Of a stretch of 36,055 bases of DNA, positions 21,401 through 25,278 are shown piece by piece (the first letter of the stretch is position 1; the number at the start of each line of letters is the position of its first letter). Below the pieces are notes generated by a model that did no database searches, was not told where the DNA came from, and was given only the letters and a program-made list of their open reading frames with translations. This DNA comes from a virus. The translations under genes were made by a program, and so were the position numbers. Location of the stretch: positions 1 through 36,055 of the IMG/VR virus record IMGVR_UViG_3300043468_001857; one strand, written 5' to 3'.

Positions 21401-22195
21401 AGTTGTTACATTTTGCTGAATATTAATATTTTGTTTTTCTGTAAATGCTCTGCGCAATGCATTACTAGTAGACGATTTAATAACTGATTCAATTGCTGAT
21501 GATGTATTTGTTAATCCATTTCTAATTCCTTCTGTTAATCCTAGCTCAATTGATAAAGAAACTAATTCTTTTGTTTTTTCTACGCTATTTTTATCAACTA
21601 AAAAAGATACTGGTATTTCATAAGAATTAGAAGTTAAATCATCTAATTGTTTATTTAAATTATCTAATGCAGAAGAATCAACTCTAGGCTTAATAGGATT
21701 TGAAGCAAAATAATTATTAACTTCTTTAGAATGTTGTACTTTTTTGTCTAAATGTTGATTTAAATCATCTAATTCAGAATCATCTACAGTTGCCTTAACT
21801 GCAACAATAGATCCTAATGAAGTAAATGATCTTATTCTTTTTTCTAAATTATTTAATTTAGAATCATCTACATTTACTTCGATATTAACAATTTTGTTTA
21901 TCGAAGCAAGCGACTTTATTCTTTTTTCTAAATTATTTAATTCAGAATCATTTACTTTTATTTTTATTGAATTGTCGTTATAATATTTAATAGTTGCATC
22001 TAAATGCTTTTCTGCGGTTTTTAATTCTTTTGCTAAATTATTAAAGCTTGCTTTATTTGCAGAAATATTAGCTTCTAAATCTAATCCAAGAGAATCTTTA
22101 GATTTACTTATATTTGATTGAATATCTTTAATTTGTTTTTGAAAATTACTTGTATCTAATGACAGCTCAACAATTAATTTACCTAATGTAGTCAT
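3425..22195 (-). CDS. Giant tail tape-measure protein with embedded JAMM-like domain
   Basis: A 6256-residue tail tape-measure protein, the scaffold that fixes tail length and is ejected with the DNA. The N-terminus has the usual tape-measure opening (LSLDTSNFQKQIK, ~12-24) followed by ~2100 residues of degenerate Asn/Ile/Leu-rich helical repeats, beginning with a clear 28-residue repeat. Next come a helical region (2120-2600), a RadC/JAMM-like domain (about 2690-2830), a Lys/Glu-rich coiled coil (3020-3790), and the conserved tape-measure core around 4010 (LGEKFPPAMEIFAQAIGKT). Hydrophobic, Gly/Ala-rich segments lie at 4120-4310, more coiled coil at 4480-4930, TPP and NTANVIPV repeats at 5260-5480, and further coiled coil to ~6000. 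The C-terminus has the common LTPGERVLS motif (~6130). Most tape measures are 700-2500 residues, so this is exceptional. One uninterrupted frame argues against decay. Confidence 0.95.
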   Translation of the reverse strand: MTTLGKLIVELSLDTSNFQKQIKDIQSNISKSKDSLGLDLEANISANKASFNNLAKELKTAEKHLDATIKYYNDNSIKIKVNDSELNNLEKRIKSLASINKIVNIEVNVDDSKLNNLEKRIRSFTSLGSIVAVKATVDDSELDDLNQHLDKKVQHSKEVNNYFASNPIKPRVDSSALDNLNKQLDDLTSNSYEIPVSFLVDKNSVEKTKELVSLSIELGLTEGIRNGLTNTSSAIESVIKSSTSNALRRAFTEKQNINIQQNVTTKSSNTSQVTSSIVERNKEKTTSNRSSKENREGNANSLGLNQLPNLLLSSFGKLGQITQNLGPVIRSGINTSIERLRRVFTGGKAIIQGKGESQSSGSKDKTIEAKVLIDSSNIEEIKDDLEKAENVLLETINTFDSGRITPVVNLDNINNLKNNLSGLKNDLNNLIAHYSSSAISLQINPDSQANVKKLIQDLTNIFNIVNNLILDIKVNDTNLTNIEQRINAIKQNPHAVNIVYNLSNLNLDEAISTNDKTIQIQINNDFINILRNDIQEIKTSFATIFSEVSDNADLAVVTNIKNKLKELEDSFSDIVNNLNGILNNLSEKQIQFNISEESYVNINNISNNLNSLRNIIIQVEEEINKLNAALNDTSNDSNLAQTSINNLSTKLDEIKGKLDNEISLSINQSSIENAISQLDTAIENIQVKLKSLNATPTQSSEVDNQKTTVDFDVNAQKLVTELGGVKNILNDAIEYFSNNSINLNINELNTSSLIQDINNLKNLLNQLIEVKDVEISITTQSQNLNQIVEQINNVINSLELLQSSKTQNININASEDIGADLLNSLNTFKNSIESKIDEINTEINNKPIEINTSEVRNQVEQTQQYLNSNTLVVRINLNEIDKDNISNAINEVCEVVKAKKQELENITLNIRPINTENLDSTKQSIDDLTKTIENLNNNKTVEINIFFRSDISNYSENIEQINNSLAGLALIGVVEVKAYLSADVLEQSQDIVNRFKSELQKTPVGITLSIANLESFKSLVQKTIADLSDIRIAASVDGDFSNFTATATANANAVEENNKKIASLTKILNNLKQILDLEYNIDVNFSDYENLILRIDEILVKINNLKNNLSIDTTELASSIKAIENATQKINELKASASVPVLFNIISNLDVNNENFEESLKAAENKVNDFSNFVNNKIQEINDKKINITTEINNPLNAVSDVLDNIQLQALNVQLNPESENARAALLNLLSNLQELIDDNDLEYSISVNNSEEAIEQITKILESIKGIKKYLDDNTFKISFDDNSISSLNSLINNIILKLDTYKQAIESANSNIFIARIDLANLDEVNITSKIQIISDQLREGADALSAIKIAVLELDDTQISGGIESVNNLINAIIQLNQNNLSSINISFSGDNPNALREQINALVATLNSLQISGNITIQVAVNSAAESQIKAIIKECQDEINKNDNKVVIDFNVSNTVLNEVNSLLDSVTQVVNSKVLDLRIGNTVESLEHIQSSADRSQDSLNNLIQVLDNLKNKLAEEFNVKINANQINTLTENIQQKINSLQNLNIEEATNNQSINLDFQINRQSAIERLTELLTNLQSILSNNILSININLQNLNEIINQINSICEVVKENNQCVLDNKVVFGVDEQSAQKVTSSISAIGEALRQYKLDLEAVNQTSITTHLQSVNEAVKEIDKNVKSLTANLKTPLNIVINQTPDLSNLNKILQILDNTAKSIKNTFDSDINIDLKGIPVVDSFITKLEELRESIISISDLNEVKIGMLDDTSNFLIQANQIIEKLKEITSLVDNVRNVISGHQALNESTGTSTQKEQVKSNLADVDASLVNFTQGMNQVKSYLTDLKTFVNDSTTIARNIESLKSLLNQFENLSLDIKNIDSFRQLQELTSNVIQNLSNFDKNYEIEITVKEAESLAGDLRKISNLILENFNTVNLIEINVDLSKFEESLKSVPFAADDLAEKINKKLNLLKAEIKIDDTSLLNSVNESLNLIKQALNEFNFKLSVGTNSKEIADNIHLICEAAKDTQKCLNNNEINIKYNLESFSNLNNLIKELTESLEKLEAAAKKVNNIKIELPQIKELEYANVAQDSSQSSKKISDSSKSTKSKEQSVIQQPNSQIEMSLGNNEVENINEKIAELEKQANSVTAKSLKELEAILNTSITDKNIILQDVIKWAKSFASIIDNAVELSKEDASGSYKGNIEKIINKTKAVILKFQKIYLDKLSPSDALDVLEAFENEIKGLGQTQNKIIDFVFNQKKLIASINKIASKLPTTNSSTRLDDILNQSLNLKNIAKSINPTKPENLAAKYKEKLTKIQQEIIESIQKTGGVDPATINESINKALNAIEKTITNKIANSGKKIDTSFIDAFKQELINNVADANKAASSQGLDFIYNYIKNTTNVASMQDADIPSTPNQQFLQDDFIKITNLYKEVNDAFIQQIKEILPKIQSLNIDTEVFALLKTLSKYIKDNVLDVKNKLESTSESYKTAYSSTPQQSRQINQSKASAIEGIDDSYKNVGKNIVDTFESQIALLDDQSIKDEFEKVLQGIKDVFGIASPAKEIIKVAVNITKTFFDWIKDGFNSGLPTVEKTLSFILSLFRQFGEAKDIPIHLFDLDITKPALGEFRELEDYIETYKDLREKLLTDENQKRELDDYSESGKLNFINPRQNLDKIQNPYNSKKIDEIRNQKLENVIAIIMNSRGQIIEEFNAATEQHKNTAVIDIKNFFSKIYKAARKSNDKIFYSMAHNHPNKAVGASQGDHHAYAFQEIDFTARAIGKKLQGHKPIHIKQLPHIVVAGKSTAMYDSKDSWIPAITSNLKRFEKIYSQEELDKLYKQFQSDFDFYFKTLIKKYRNKDELLVGIEELREKMSLYSRKEFNNLLAKMYKDELINFKELETSGTYDGGAKTNYLLQVTTAPVNPEVNMDGSEHSGSKRTGIAEFAQLTPKAIEQNLIQNPIDYVINDSYKNVGKNIVDTFKSQIALLDYKFIKDKFKKVLQVIKNVFGIASPSKELRDVGYNVVHSYSNSVIAELAVVAHAIGKAFLNTINPSIIIKKAKETGEKVAEIREEIKKLQDKRSEKQGELESELTGLREEKIRVESISHDTSSAVLEKQASKNKKIKETEKAVSKLNEEKARIEGLTVFSEVKKKERDREIENQKKIARQPISDLEKERREISANKKLNEEDKKERIQSINQKIREKSLEVEKEIQKLEEQKQLSISEKDKTAKIEKINKQIKQKELELQKELLRLDKEITALKKNETTAEESKKKELERLDKEIAKKEAELNSMNERVNKEILKKQNQIRFNDTEALERKKESKKDEKESIKAENEDKIIDLKRKNEQLEFLKTDVTSKERRGYKKELEGYEKERKETEKKLHLELSTGNKAELRELLEFEESSFDPDTAKIENLKEKIKLIENLEAELDNIEEEIKKVNAKNERNFTVKEEKELDENIENLINKLRELKENKKIKNKNFDEFINNEIKKLEDEDRILEEEFGRTLPEDIEERKEIQEKRDKLVEKMNRLDFDERRRGYTKEQKTRDDKEIKQTQAELKSLQNERTNRQKGKIGKEQKQKYEEQIKENKASIARLEEEIKQAEKEAMQAEKDYQNASRIDKFAKLSETYGKELDNIQDKVNAIKNTEEELIDKRKEAALKLKNLSEYEKDIIQGSDEKASAEMIQSLRARSEALNNEITKEENKAKKKIEELKNQKNKLEKELDKKIKKEQKFDIKAEFSQYTQQNIRKEIKAIIEHPDLSEEEKEIKLRNFKILLEGGQVEIEQYTDPIESEETKITLVTTEDYTGFEAISAPDASVHSKIVDDIKEASLPDPEKLSEGINKLTEINGLAKIAGEEFHNAISPLIELGNTIDDTFSPLTNVFYNISDFMSILTDKIIALGEEIIKLEPSLRKINSIVGEAKSGKEIDFAINASKQYNVSISDGLEAYGQLLAAAQNTKLEGQGIQDLYKGIASSINALGITGKDVTYILLAYTQILAKGKLSMEELRQQLGEKFPPAMEIFAQAIGKTIPELIDLTSQGAILSADILPNVGKILRARYEGSAQNASGLAITLTKLQNIGTEAVLHIIDSFELLIGIIPKAIINIADSFSILTNAIKGVTSAAIILSIAIAGIALLIAPAIFSGITASLAASTSLKGVIAVLQTSFPSTFKIIGIASGAAFHNGLNEFFGGRNPLKIITNAFSFISEYLSISLKPVLNTFKEFAKSISPVFSFLGGAFKGIFTVTAVHTIIQFLSKMASIILSQAIPAVIKLGSAFFSTFITIGLTSIKKIKISIGSLAKGAASLAITFGTLFLSAADFSVPFKEGFNDISKSIENAANAFRDFNNELKKTKGNKPNFSAYQSIPSKGFQLNPFVVIGVQGEEESYVEDERRKRINYAAHLVKSGKMSPEQLKDYYDEQVERGNLGSTYQPLTWFDKGYGSFKRQVDIGAHDENKPKVYTKNQIKIAKELGMYGTIVRDTDYDALESVKMFLNNMLELKDSIEKDLFKEVEDNIKELKKYNQDKDSNFSQDKTKINKLINKQKELSEKRQKAFESNDEKEIDRIDKEYSNIEKEKQSIISRYSSKYKELENVKETLIKQKELAEKLFPGFKVGSFFDELIKKIDTFSKQYKDLLPKGAIPEIESRYTKIVSNLNKFTKAYDEYLQELEIESNEKEAEIYKNLDKGTISQSDADIQLLNLKINQLNKTFDAIDNEIKTKTQALNLLNSIPSSELGESDKERIEELQKEINKAKVDRSKASVDISKANLDLRNKIKDAKKQIEDYNLAVQKQIEDARFELRKAVIELNNRFSGKTLKLLLKGMGDNELTQLAQVVSEFITEINELALEKIQQEQKALEDARKDIEDKRKLSEAIQLLGKSANENVNAIKNFAQQSTATFKKLFEESFKELERLRKEMKFTNKQVSYIEESVDKTGKSMNRLGSGVLSLNRNLSDSVYKFALIKNYLSNIGSSKIVTISVQSNRQNTPNNNLPGNILPPIRPSRVSNPSSIQIANNNTGFNQGVKIASASLNLIGYERGNTSSSFNSSNRLNPKDYINFRKNNENEIALGFLKPKSKPLRYQAIPHDDNPTLEERLKTEEAMYNRLRNISNYRSSPINPNVEQIFLNVIQRSSYNQIVDFLNNPKYNNAKTTNYGMPEKEKRHFTLEAVKKRNEEREKLNFGDHAKNFGSRIPVIGGVIGDVVGTPLNILENYFLNKQESNRIPQHSKQIVPTLRKLNLRSVNSLDSQSILKLGNELGKARSIPKQELVFPTESVTLTPPIIDNLKKIGLTEEAPVPPKKPFTLTPPIINNLKKIGLIGDVPLDSFLDDLFDKSLDVFLTPPNKTKKRKTHVPLDSVVNDFLDDLSDDSLQDFLTPPNKTKKWQRNPVLGTIITKEEENYANNLLNNSQIKIHEVKGLVLDIVKTLQGTGTTPASNTANVIPVNTANVIPVNTASVRTASNTANVIPVNTANVIPVNTASVRTVSNTTATGDPLLILVTRIISILDSATKCLCSHSNPTTGFQGPMPGLTSVSTNSTIKVPVSSQPSNIPQDLVIQQQALDAERKRRRLEDAKLLRDNLEDQIQTIKNNILQQDSTANKQSEIEKITQDLDKIINNNTSLDSLSIIEQSKSDFDSAKESVKKLITEKTNLSNALKSIDKIFGEYRKTIQSQVKEGIISENDGNNLIKTMNDTLESSKLEVKKRLNIIDSKLPELEKKLKQARTRVDQIVSQNRKVTPDEKQKQELERALEIDQRSLNQKEKELESIKQDPEKQDKILSTLNDITALKRKINDQQAEIQFLQEKIKVSLSTSGLTQDKIAEEVKKAESIRDKQKQNNNTQAIIETTLNEIQTNKDKTNLKILEAEAFGKDQTIEKLNIDLRVLDLKEKIQTAVLPQEEKDRLTRAVEGLAKIQKENLDYEQTKRFEESKIQTKLLTIQNYRNSGGNEFVANAQERDIKIKQKEKEYEKEKEDIENDPNLDDQQKKERKEEAKAKRDAEIKEIENSAKSVVASIRDLIRNSLINDLSAGLTDVIMGVEKLDDVLNNLARNMLSGLINIAIKSLMQSLVGAGGILDSLFKSIGGIFGGNSGGEVPSANDGGEVFSQYKGGVIKNYAGGGIIQSLNEAIVREKAANGGITPVVAVLTPGERVLSVADNAKFQSMGLDKVIKNNNIESVMNYAMGGNVSNSELKVRNIMNFASGGVIPPSPGIGNINQPTTNTTVNVPITIESQDGDKSPSIDPNAMQNAIKTAVIVEIQRQQRQGGILKR
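5766..5930 (-). repeat. Nested 24-bp/75-bp tandem repeat in the tape measure
   Basis: A 75-bp unit starts at 5766, 5841 and (partial) 5916. Each full unit consists of one 27-bp segment plus two 24-bp segments (GTATTTACAGGTATTACATT and four more bases). The reading frame is kept, giving repeats of NTANVIPV broken by NTASVRTxS. It would form a low-complexity linker near residues 5420-5480 and is a likely site of length variation. Confidence 0.9.
6090..6420 (-). repeat. Diverged TPP-containing repeats in the tape measure
   Basis: Four copies of a short segment, DNA core TTGGAGGAGTAAGA on the plus strand, encode LTPP flanked either by NLKKIGL or by DLFD/DLSD and NKTKK. The pattern is Pro-rich and probably extended. 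It sits just before the NTANVIPV repeats, so the two form one flexible region between coiled coils. Confidence 0.7.
13175..13317 (-). repeat. Direct duplication, copy downstream of the JAMM domain
   Basis: This 143-bp segment matches 14525-14667 at about 93% identity with no gaps (about 10 mismatches counted by eye). The two copies are exactly 1350 bp (450 codons) apart and in the same frame. Both encode a segment beginning DSYKNVGKNIVDTF and ending in a GIASP(S/A)KE motif common in tape measures. The JAMM-like domain lies between them. Confidence 0.9.
13680..14290 (-). other. RadC/JAMM-type metalloprotease-like domain inside the tape measure
   Basis: Within the tape-measure frame, residues 2746-2759 read HNHP, six residues, then S-Q-G-D. 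This fits the zinc-binding JAMM signature H-x-H-P-x6-S-x2-D exactly. A candidate catalytic Glu is Glu2690, in a strand reading LENVIAIIMNSRGQ, 56 residues upstream; RadC proteins have a similar order and spacing. After the motif, HIVVAGKSTAMYDS resembles the RadC strand that follows the metal site. JAMM domains are known in tail-tip proteins such as lambda gpK, but placement in the middle of a tape measure is unusual. The fold call is from motifs only. Confidence 0.75.
14525..14667 (-). repeat. Direct duplication, copy upstream of the JAMM domain
   Basis: Partner of the copy at 13175-13317. Translated, this copy reads DSYKNVGKNIVDTFESQIA and runs on to GIASPAKE. The DNA identity is as high as the protein identity, which suggests a recent duplication or gene conversion rather than long-term selection alone. 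Confidence 0.9.
21820..21990 (-). repeat. 28-residue tandem repeat at the tape-measure N-terminus
   Basis: The segments NNLEKRIKSLASINKIVNIE and NNLEKRIRSFTSLGSIVAVK begin 84 bp (28 codons) apart, each ending in VDDS(K/E)L. More diverged copies appear to continue through much of the first 2100 residues (recurring NDSEL / NNL / LN motifs). This suggests that the tape measure grew by repeat duplication. Confidence 0.75.
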
Positions 22196-22239
22196 AATTA
22201 AGCACCAATCTATATATTAAGTGTTGCCAAAACAAAATA

Positions 22240-23643
22240 TTAAAATTGAAAATAAGGTTTTTTTTCTAATAAACTATTTTGAGCTTTAGCTAGCTCTATA
22301 CCAAGATAAGCAGCATGACTTGCCAATATAGAAGGATTATTGACTAAAATCTTGCTGCAAATTAAATTGCAAGATATGCCAGAGTATTTAGCTATTTCTT
22401 CTCCATCCTTAGTCACGTGAGTTACTAAAATCCTATTGCTATCAACTTCGATAACAAAATTTCCAACAGGATCGTCAAAAACTTTTTGATTAGCAATCCG
22501 CTGGTAATAAGAACAAATAACATCATCAGCAGCAACCCAAGAGTTTTCATATATATGTGCGCTTTCACTAATAATCGTTAAAGAGCCTATTTTAATGTCT
22601 GGGTAAAAATTTTTAATTTGACTAAAAATATAATACTGCAATCGCCTTAGCCCCATGGCATTAGATACCCAAGCAGAAAACATGTCATTACTTCTAAAAA
22701 GTGCTGTTAAGTAAAATTGATTATTATATATTTTTATCCAAATATGATTTAAGCATGGTGGAGATTGAGAAAAAATATCAGTATTAGCATCCCAAAGATT
22801 AATTACTAATCTGTTAGAGATTTGACTTGTTTTAAGCATGTTAATAACATTTTCAATCTGATTAACACCAAAATACTCATTAATCCTAGTTCCATAGCTG
22901 TTGCTGTTATCACCAATGCATAATATTTGCTGCACATATTTATTTATAAACTCTCTGCTTGTCGGTAAATAGTTTGGTTCTGGGAATATTAATTCTTCTG
23001 GCTCTTCTGTAATAATAACAGTAAAATTTAATAATTCTTGCCACAAAATATTGCTTGAACTAATGTCAATTTTACCAAGACTTCTAATTCTATGCAATAT
23101 TTTTACCCAAGCTTCATGAATAAATTTTGATTGTATTCTATGTCCATTTAATTCTCCGGAAACAGTCGAGACAATTGGTTTGTTTTCTGGAAAAATCATT
23201 GGAGAAGCCCATAAATTACAACTTTTACCGCTAAATGATTTAACAGCTTTTACTAAAGAAAAAATATCTTCAAATTTGTATGATTGAACAGAAAATCGTA
23301 AGCAATCAAGAGCATTTTTTGGTATTTCAATATCAATATAAGCTGCATGTTTAGATTCTACTATCCAAGCATTTCTGCCGCCACTAGTCTTTCCTAGCCT
23401 TACTCCATTAGCAAAAAAATCCAATAAGCAATCTATAGAGCCTGAATTTAAATCATATTTACTAGCTTTTAACAAAAATAAATATCTAATATTTGTATTA
23501 GCTAATAAATTACGTATTAACAAATTAATTCCAGGAGTGCATGAATATAATTCTTTTAATACAAAATAATTATTTGCTTCTAAATGTTTAGAGACATTAG
23601 AAGCAATTGTCCATCCTGTTGCTATAGCAATATGATTACTCAT
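22240..23643 (-). CDS. Thymidylate synthase with N-terminal pterin-binding-like domain
   Basis: A 467-residue protein. The C-terminal ~270 residues carry ThyA-family landmarks: YGTRI, SNRLVINLW (the phosphate-binding Arg region), PPC with the catalytic Cys297, RSND, and Asn328 in VSNAMGLRRLQ at the position that in ThyA favours dUMP over dCMP. SAHIYEN follows as in ThyA. The expected reaction is dUMP plus methylene-folate to dTMP. The N-terminal ~170 residues (PGINLLIRNLLANTNIRYLF) resemble the MtrA/DUF4346 pterin-binding domain, which I recall being fused to ThyA in some cyanobacteria and archaea. The start at 23643 is chosen because ATGAGTAA overlaps the stop of the upstream gene by 8 bp, indicating translational coupling; the longer frame to 23799 would run through that gene. 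The tape-measure gene follows after 44 bp. Confidence 0.82.
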   Translation of the reverse strand: MSNHIAIATGWTIASNVSKHLEANNYFVLKELYSCTPGINLLIRNLLANTNIRYLFLLKASKYDLNSGSIDCLLDFFANGVRLGKTSGGRNAWIVESKHAAYIDIEIPKNALDCLRFSVQSYKFEDIFSLVKAVKSFSGKSCNLWASPMIFPENKPIVSTVSGELNGHRIQSKFIHEAWVKILHRIRSLGKIDISSSNILWQELLNFTVIITEEPEELIFPEPNYLPTSREFINKYVQQILCIGDNSNSYGTRINEYFGVNQIENVINMLKTSQISNRLVINLWDANTDIFSQSPPCLNHIWIKIYNNQFYLTALFRSNDMFSAWVSNAMGLRRLQYYIFSQIKNFYPDIKIGSLTIISESAHIYENSWVAADDVICSYYQRIANQKVFDDPVGNFVIEVDSNRILVTHVTKDGEEIAKYSGISCNLICSKILVNNPSILASHAAYLGIELAKAQNSLLEKKPYFQF

Positions 23644-24259
23644 AAGAAACATTATGCAATGGCATGTAGCATCGTGCTTGATTATCTGGTAAATAAGATG
23701 GGCATCTCCAACCCCAATCCTTGACTTTATAATCACACAAAAATATTCGGCTGTCTTTTTGCAAATAAATACAAGGAACAGGACGACTAAGTTTGTCATT
23801 TTTCCATAAATGATAATCGTCGATTAGCTCTTCTACTAACCAGCTTTTAATACCAGAATAAAACATAGTTTTATATTTTCCTAAAAAATGAATATATTCT
23901 AGCAATTCTTCTAATTTTTGCAAATCTGCTCGACAATACCAAGTAATTTGAGATGTTACTCTCCATGGTTTTATAGTACCATTGCCAAGATTATGATTTT
24001 TCTGTAAAAAATAATACGGACTACTAGTTTTATAATACCAACTTGTCTTATCATTAGATAAATACCCAATTTCTAATGGAATATTCTCTTTTATGATTAT
24101 TAGCCCAGCTTTAATTTGTTCCATATCAGGGTTTTGTTTAAGCATTTTAGCATTAAACAAAATTTGATGAGACAAAATTGCGTCAAAGCTAGGATTCCAA
24201 TCATTACTTAATGCGACAGGATTGGATAAAAAGGCAACTATTTTAATGTTAGAAATCAT
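23636..24259 (-). CDS. Cas5/Csf3-like RAMP-fold protein (putative)
   Basis: A 207-residue protein that I match by pattern to the Csf3 (type IV Cas5-like) family found in phages and plasmids. It opens with NPVALSNDWNPSFDAIL, has IPLEIGYL then SWYYKTSSPYYF, and after ITWYCRADLQKLEELLEYI comes LGKYKTMFYSGIKSW (126-140). That last stretch stands where the family has its Gly-rich IGKKRSxGYG loop, here partly degenerated. It then ends RPVPC and WRCPSYLPDNQARCYMP. No Csf1, Csf2, DinG or CRISPR array is in the window, so a CRISPR effector role is not supported here. It is the first gene of the minus-strand run and is coupled to the thymidylate synthase. Its start lies 8 bp from the divergent lipase start, with no Shine-Dalgarno sequence seen. 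Confidence 0.6.
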   Translation of the reverse strand: MISNIKIVAFLSNPVALSNDWNPSFDAILSHQILFNAKMLKQNPDMEQIKAGLIIIKENIPLEIGYLSNDKTSWYYKTSSPYYFLQKNHNLGNGTIKPWRVTSQITWYCRADLQKLEELLEYIHFLGKYKTMFYSGIKSWLVEELIDDYHLWKNDKLSRPVPCIYLQKDSRIFLCDYKVKDWGWRCPSYLPDNQARCYMPLHNVSYE

Positions 24260-24267
24260 GATTAAGT

Positions 24268-24945
24268 ATGAATTACCATAATATTTTGAATCTGTGTCAA
24301 TACTGCGCTAAAGTCTATGTGACCGAATCTATCATAGAGCATTCAACTGATACTGAAGTTTTAATAGATAAACAGCCTGACAAAATTATTATAGCATTTT
24401 GCGGAAGTGAATCTATTGTAGATTGGAAGCAAAATATTGATTTTATATTAAGACCATTTCCTCAAGATAGAAAATGTAAAGTGCATTCTGGTTTTCTAGA
24501 ATGCTTTTTATCTGTTAAAAACAAAATCAATAAGATTTTAGAATTAATTCAAAATGAAAAACTTCCAGTTTTTTTTACAGGACACAGCTTAGGAGGTGCT
24601 ATAGCTACTTTAGCGGCTGTTGATGCAAAAATGTCTTATCAAAATCTTAATATTACTTGTGTTACTTTTGGATCTCCAAAACCAGGTGACAAAAATTTTT
24701 CTCTGCTTTATTCTAATCTAGGAATTTCAACATATAGAGTAATTAATTCTAATGATATTGTCCCATCACTGCCAAGATGGTGGCAAGGAAATTATTATCA
24801 CGTCTGCCCAGCCTATCAAATTGGATTTGCAAATATTTTCTCCGCTATTAAATTAACAAATAAAATCAAAAACCACTATGTAAGTAAATACATAGAGGTT
24901 TTAGAAAAACAATTATCTATTAACCATTTTGATTTTACGCGTTAA
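24268..24945 (+). CDS. Class 3 lipase-like alpha/beta hydrolase
   Basis: A 225-residue Lipase_3-type esterase or lipase. The nucleophile elbow is GHSLGGA with Ser107, the acid is Asp163 in NSNDIVPSLP, and the base is probably His203 in KNHYV. Upstream, IIIAFCGSESIVDWKQNIDF matches the family's oxyanion-hole strand (normally FRGT.s..DW). The length is typical and no signal peptide or lipobox is seen, so it is probably cytoplasmic or virion-associated. The ATG lies only 8 bp from the divergent RAMP gene, so its promoter must lie inside that gene. Its 3' end overlaps the convergent TPR gene by 33 bp. Phage lipases are uncommon; membrane attack at lysis or particle association are possible roles. 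Confidence 0.85.
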   Translation: MNYHNILNLCQYCAKVYVTESIIEHSTDTEVLIDKQPDKIIIAFCGSESIVDWKQNIDFILRPFPQDRKCKVHSGFLECFLSVKNKINKILELIQNEKLPVFFTGHSLGGAIATLAAVDAKMSYQNLNITCVTFGSPKPGDKNFSLLYSNLGISTYRVINSNDIVPSLPRWWQGNYYHVCPAYQIGFANIFSAIKLTNKIKNHYVSKYIEVLEKQLSINHFDFTR

Positions 24946-25215
24946 AGCTAATTCTTTTTTTGCTTCACGATTATTAGGATCAATTCTTAAAATAGCCTTA
25001 AAATCTGCTATCGCTTCATCGTAAAAAAGTATTTTACGATATAATAACGCACGAATTAACAGACTTTCTATGTCTTTGGGATTCCTATCTATTAATTCAC
25101 TGTATTTATAAATTAATAAAGACTCATTGTTTTGCGATTGTGCGGGCAAACAATTTAACCCAAGTAAAATTGAAATAGCTATTGTCAGCTTTACGCATTG
25201 TCTTGTTAATGTCAT
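24913..25215 (-). CDS. Secreted TPR-repeat protein
   Basis: A 100-residue protein with a typical Sec signal peptide: basic start (TRQCVK), hydrophobic core (LTIAISILLGL) and a likely cut near Ala25-Ser27. The mature part is one to two tetratricopeptide repeats; the clearest is YDEAIADFKAILRIDPNN, a near-consensus TPR. Such proteins are periplasmic adaptors. It is short for a cyanobacterial TPR protein, and it may be a host-derived accessory gene. Its promoter (TTGACA, 16 bp, TATATT) is back to back with that of the AT-hook gene. Confidence 0.75.
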   Translation of the reverse strand: MTLTRQCVKLTIAISILLGLNCLPAQSQNNESLLIYKYSELIDRNPKDIESLLIRALLYRKILFYDEAIADFKAILRIDPNNREAKKELALTRKIKMVNR

Positions 25216-25246
25216 GGATAAATACTGGTAATTTAAGAATACTTTT

Positions 25247-25274
25247 AATATACAACATCTTTTGAATATGTCAA
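25247..25274 (-). promoter_or_regulatory. Sigma-70 promoter of the TPR gene
   Basis: On the minus strand, -35 TTGACA (25274-25269) and -10 TATATT (25252-25247) are separated by 16 bp. The -35 box abuts the divergent -35 box at 25279, forming the dyad TGTCAACCTATTGACA. Confidence 0.65.
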
Positions 25275-25278
25275 CCTA

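Noticed and set aside
23644-23799. N-terminal extension of the thymidylate synthase
   Set aside because: It would overlap the RAMP gene by over 150 bp; the ATGAGTAA coupling start at 23643 explains the layout better and the domain begins there.
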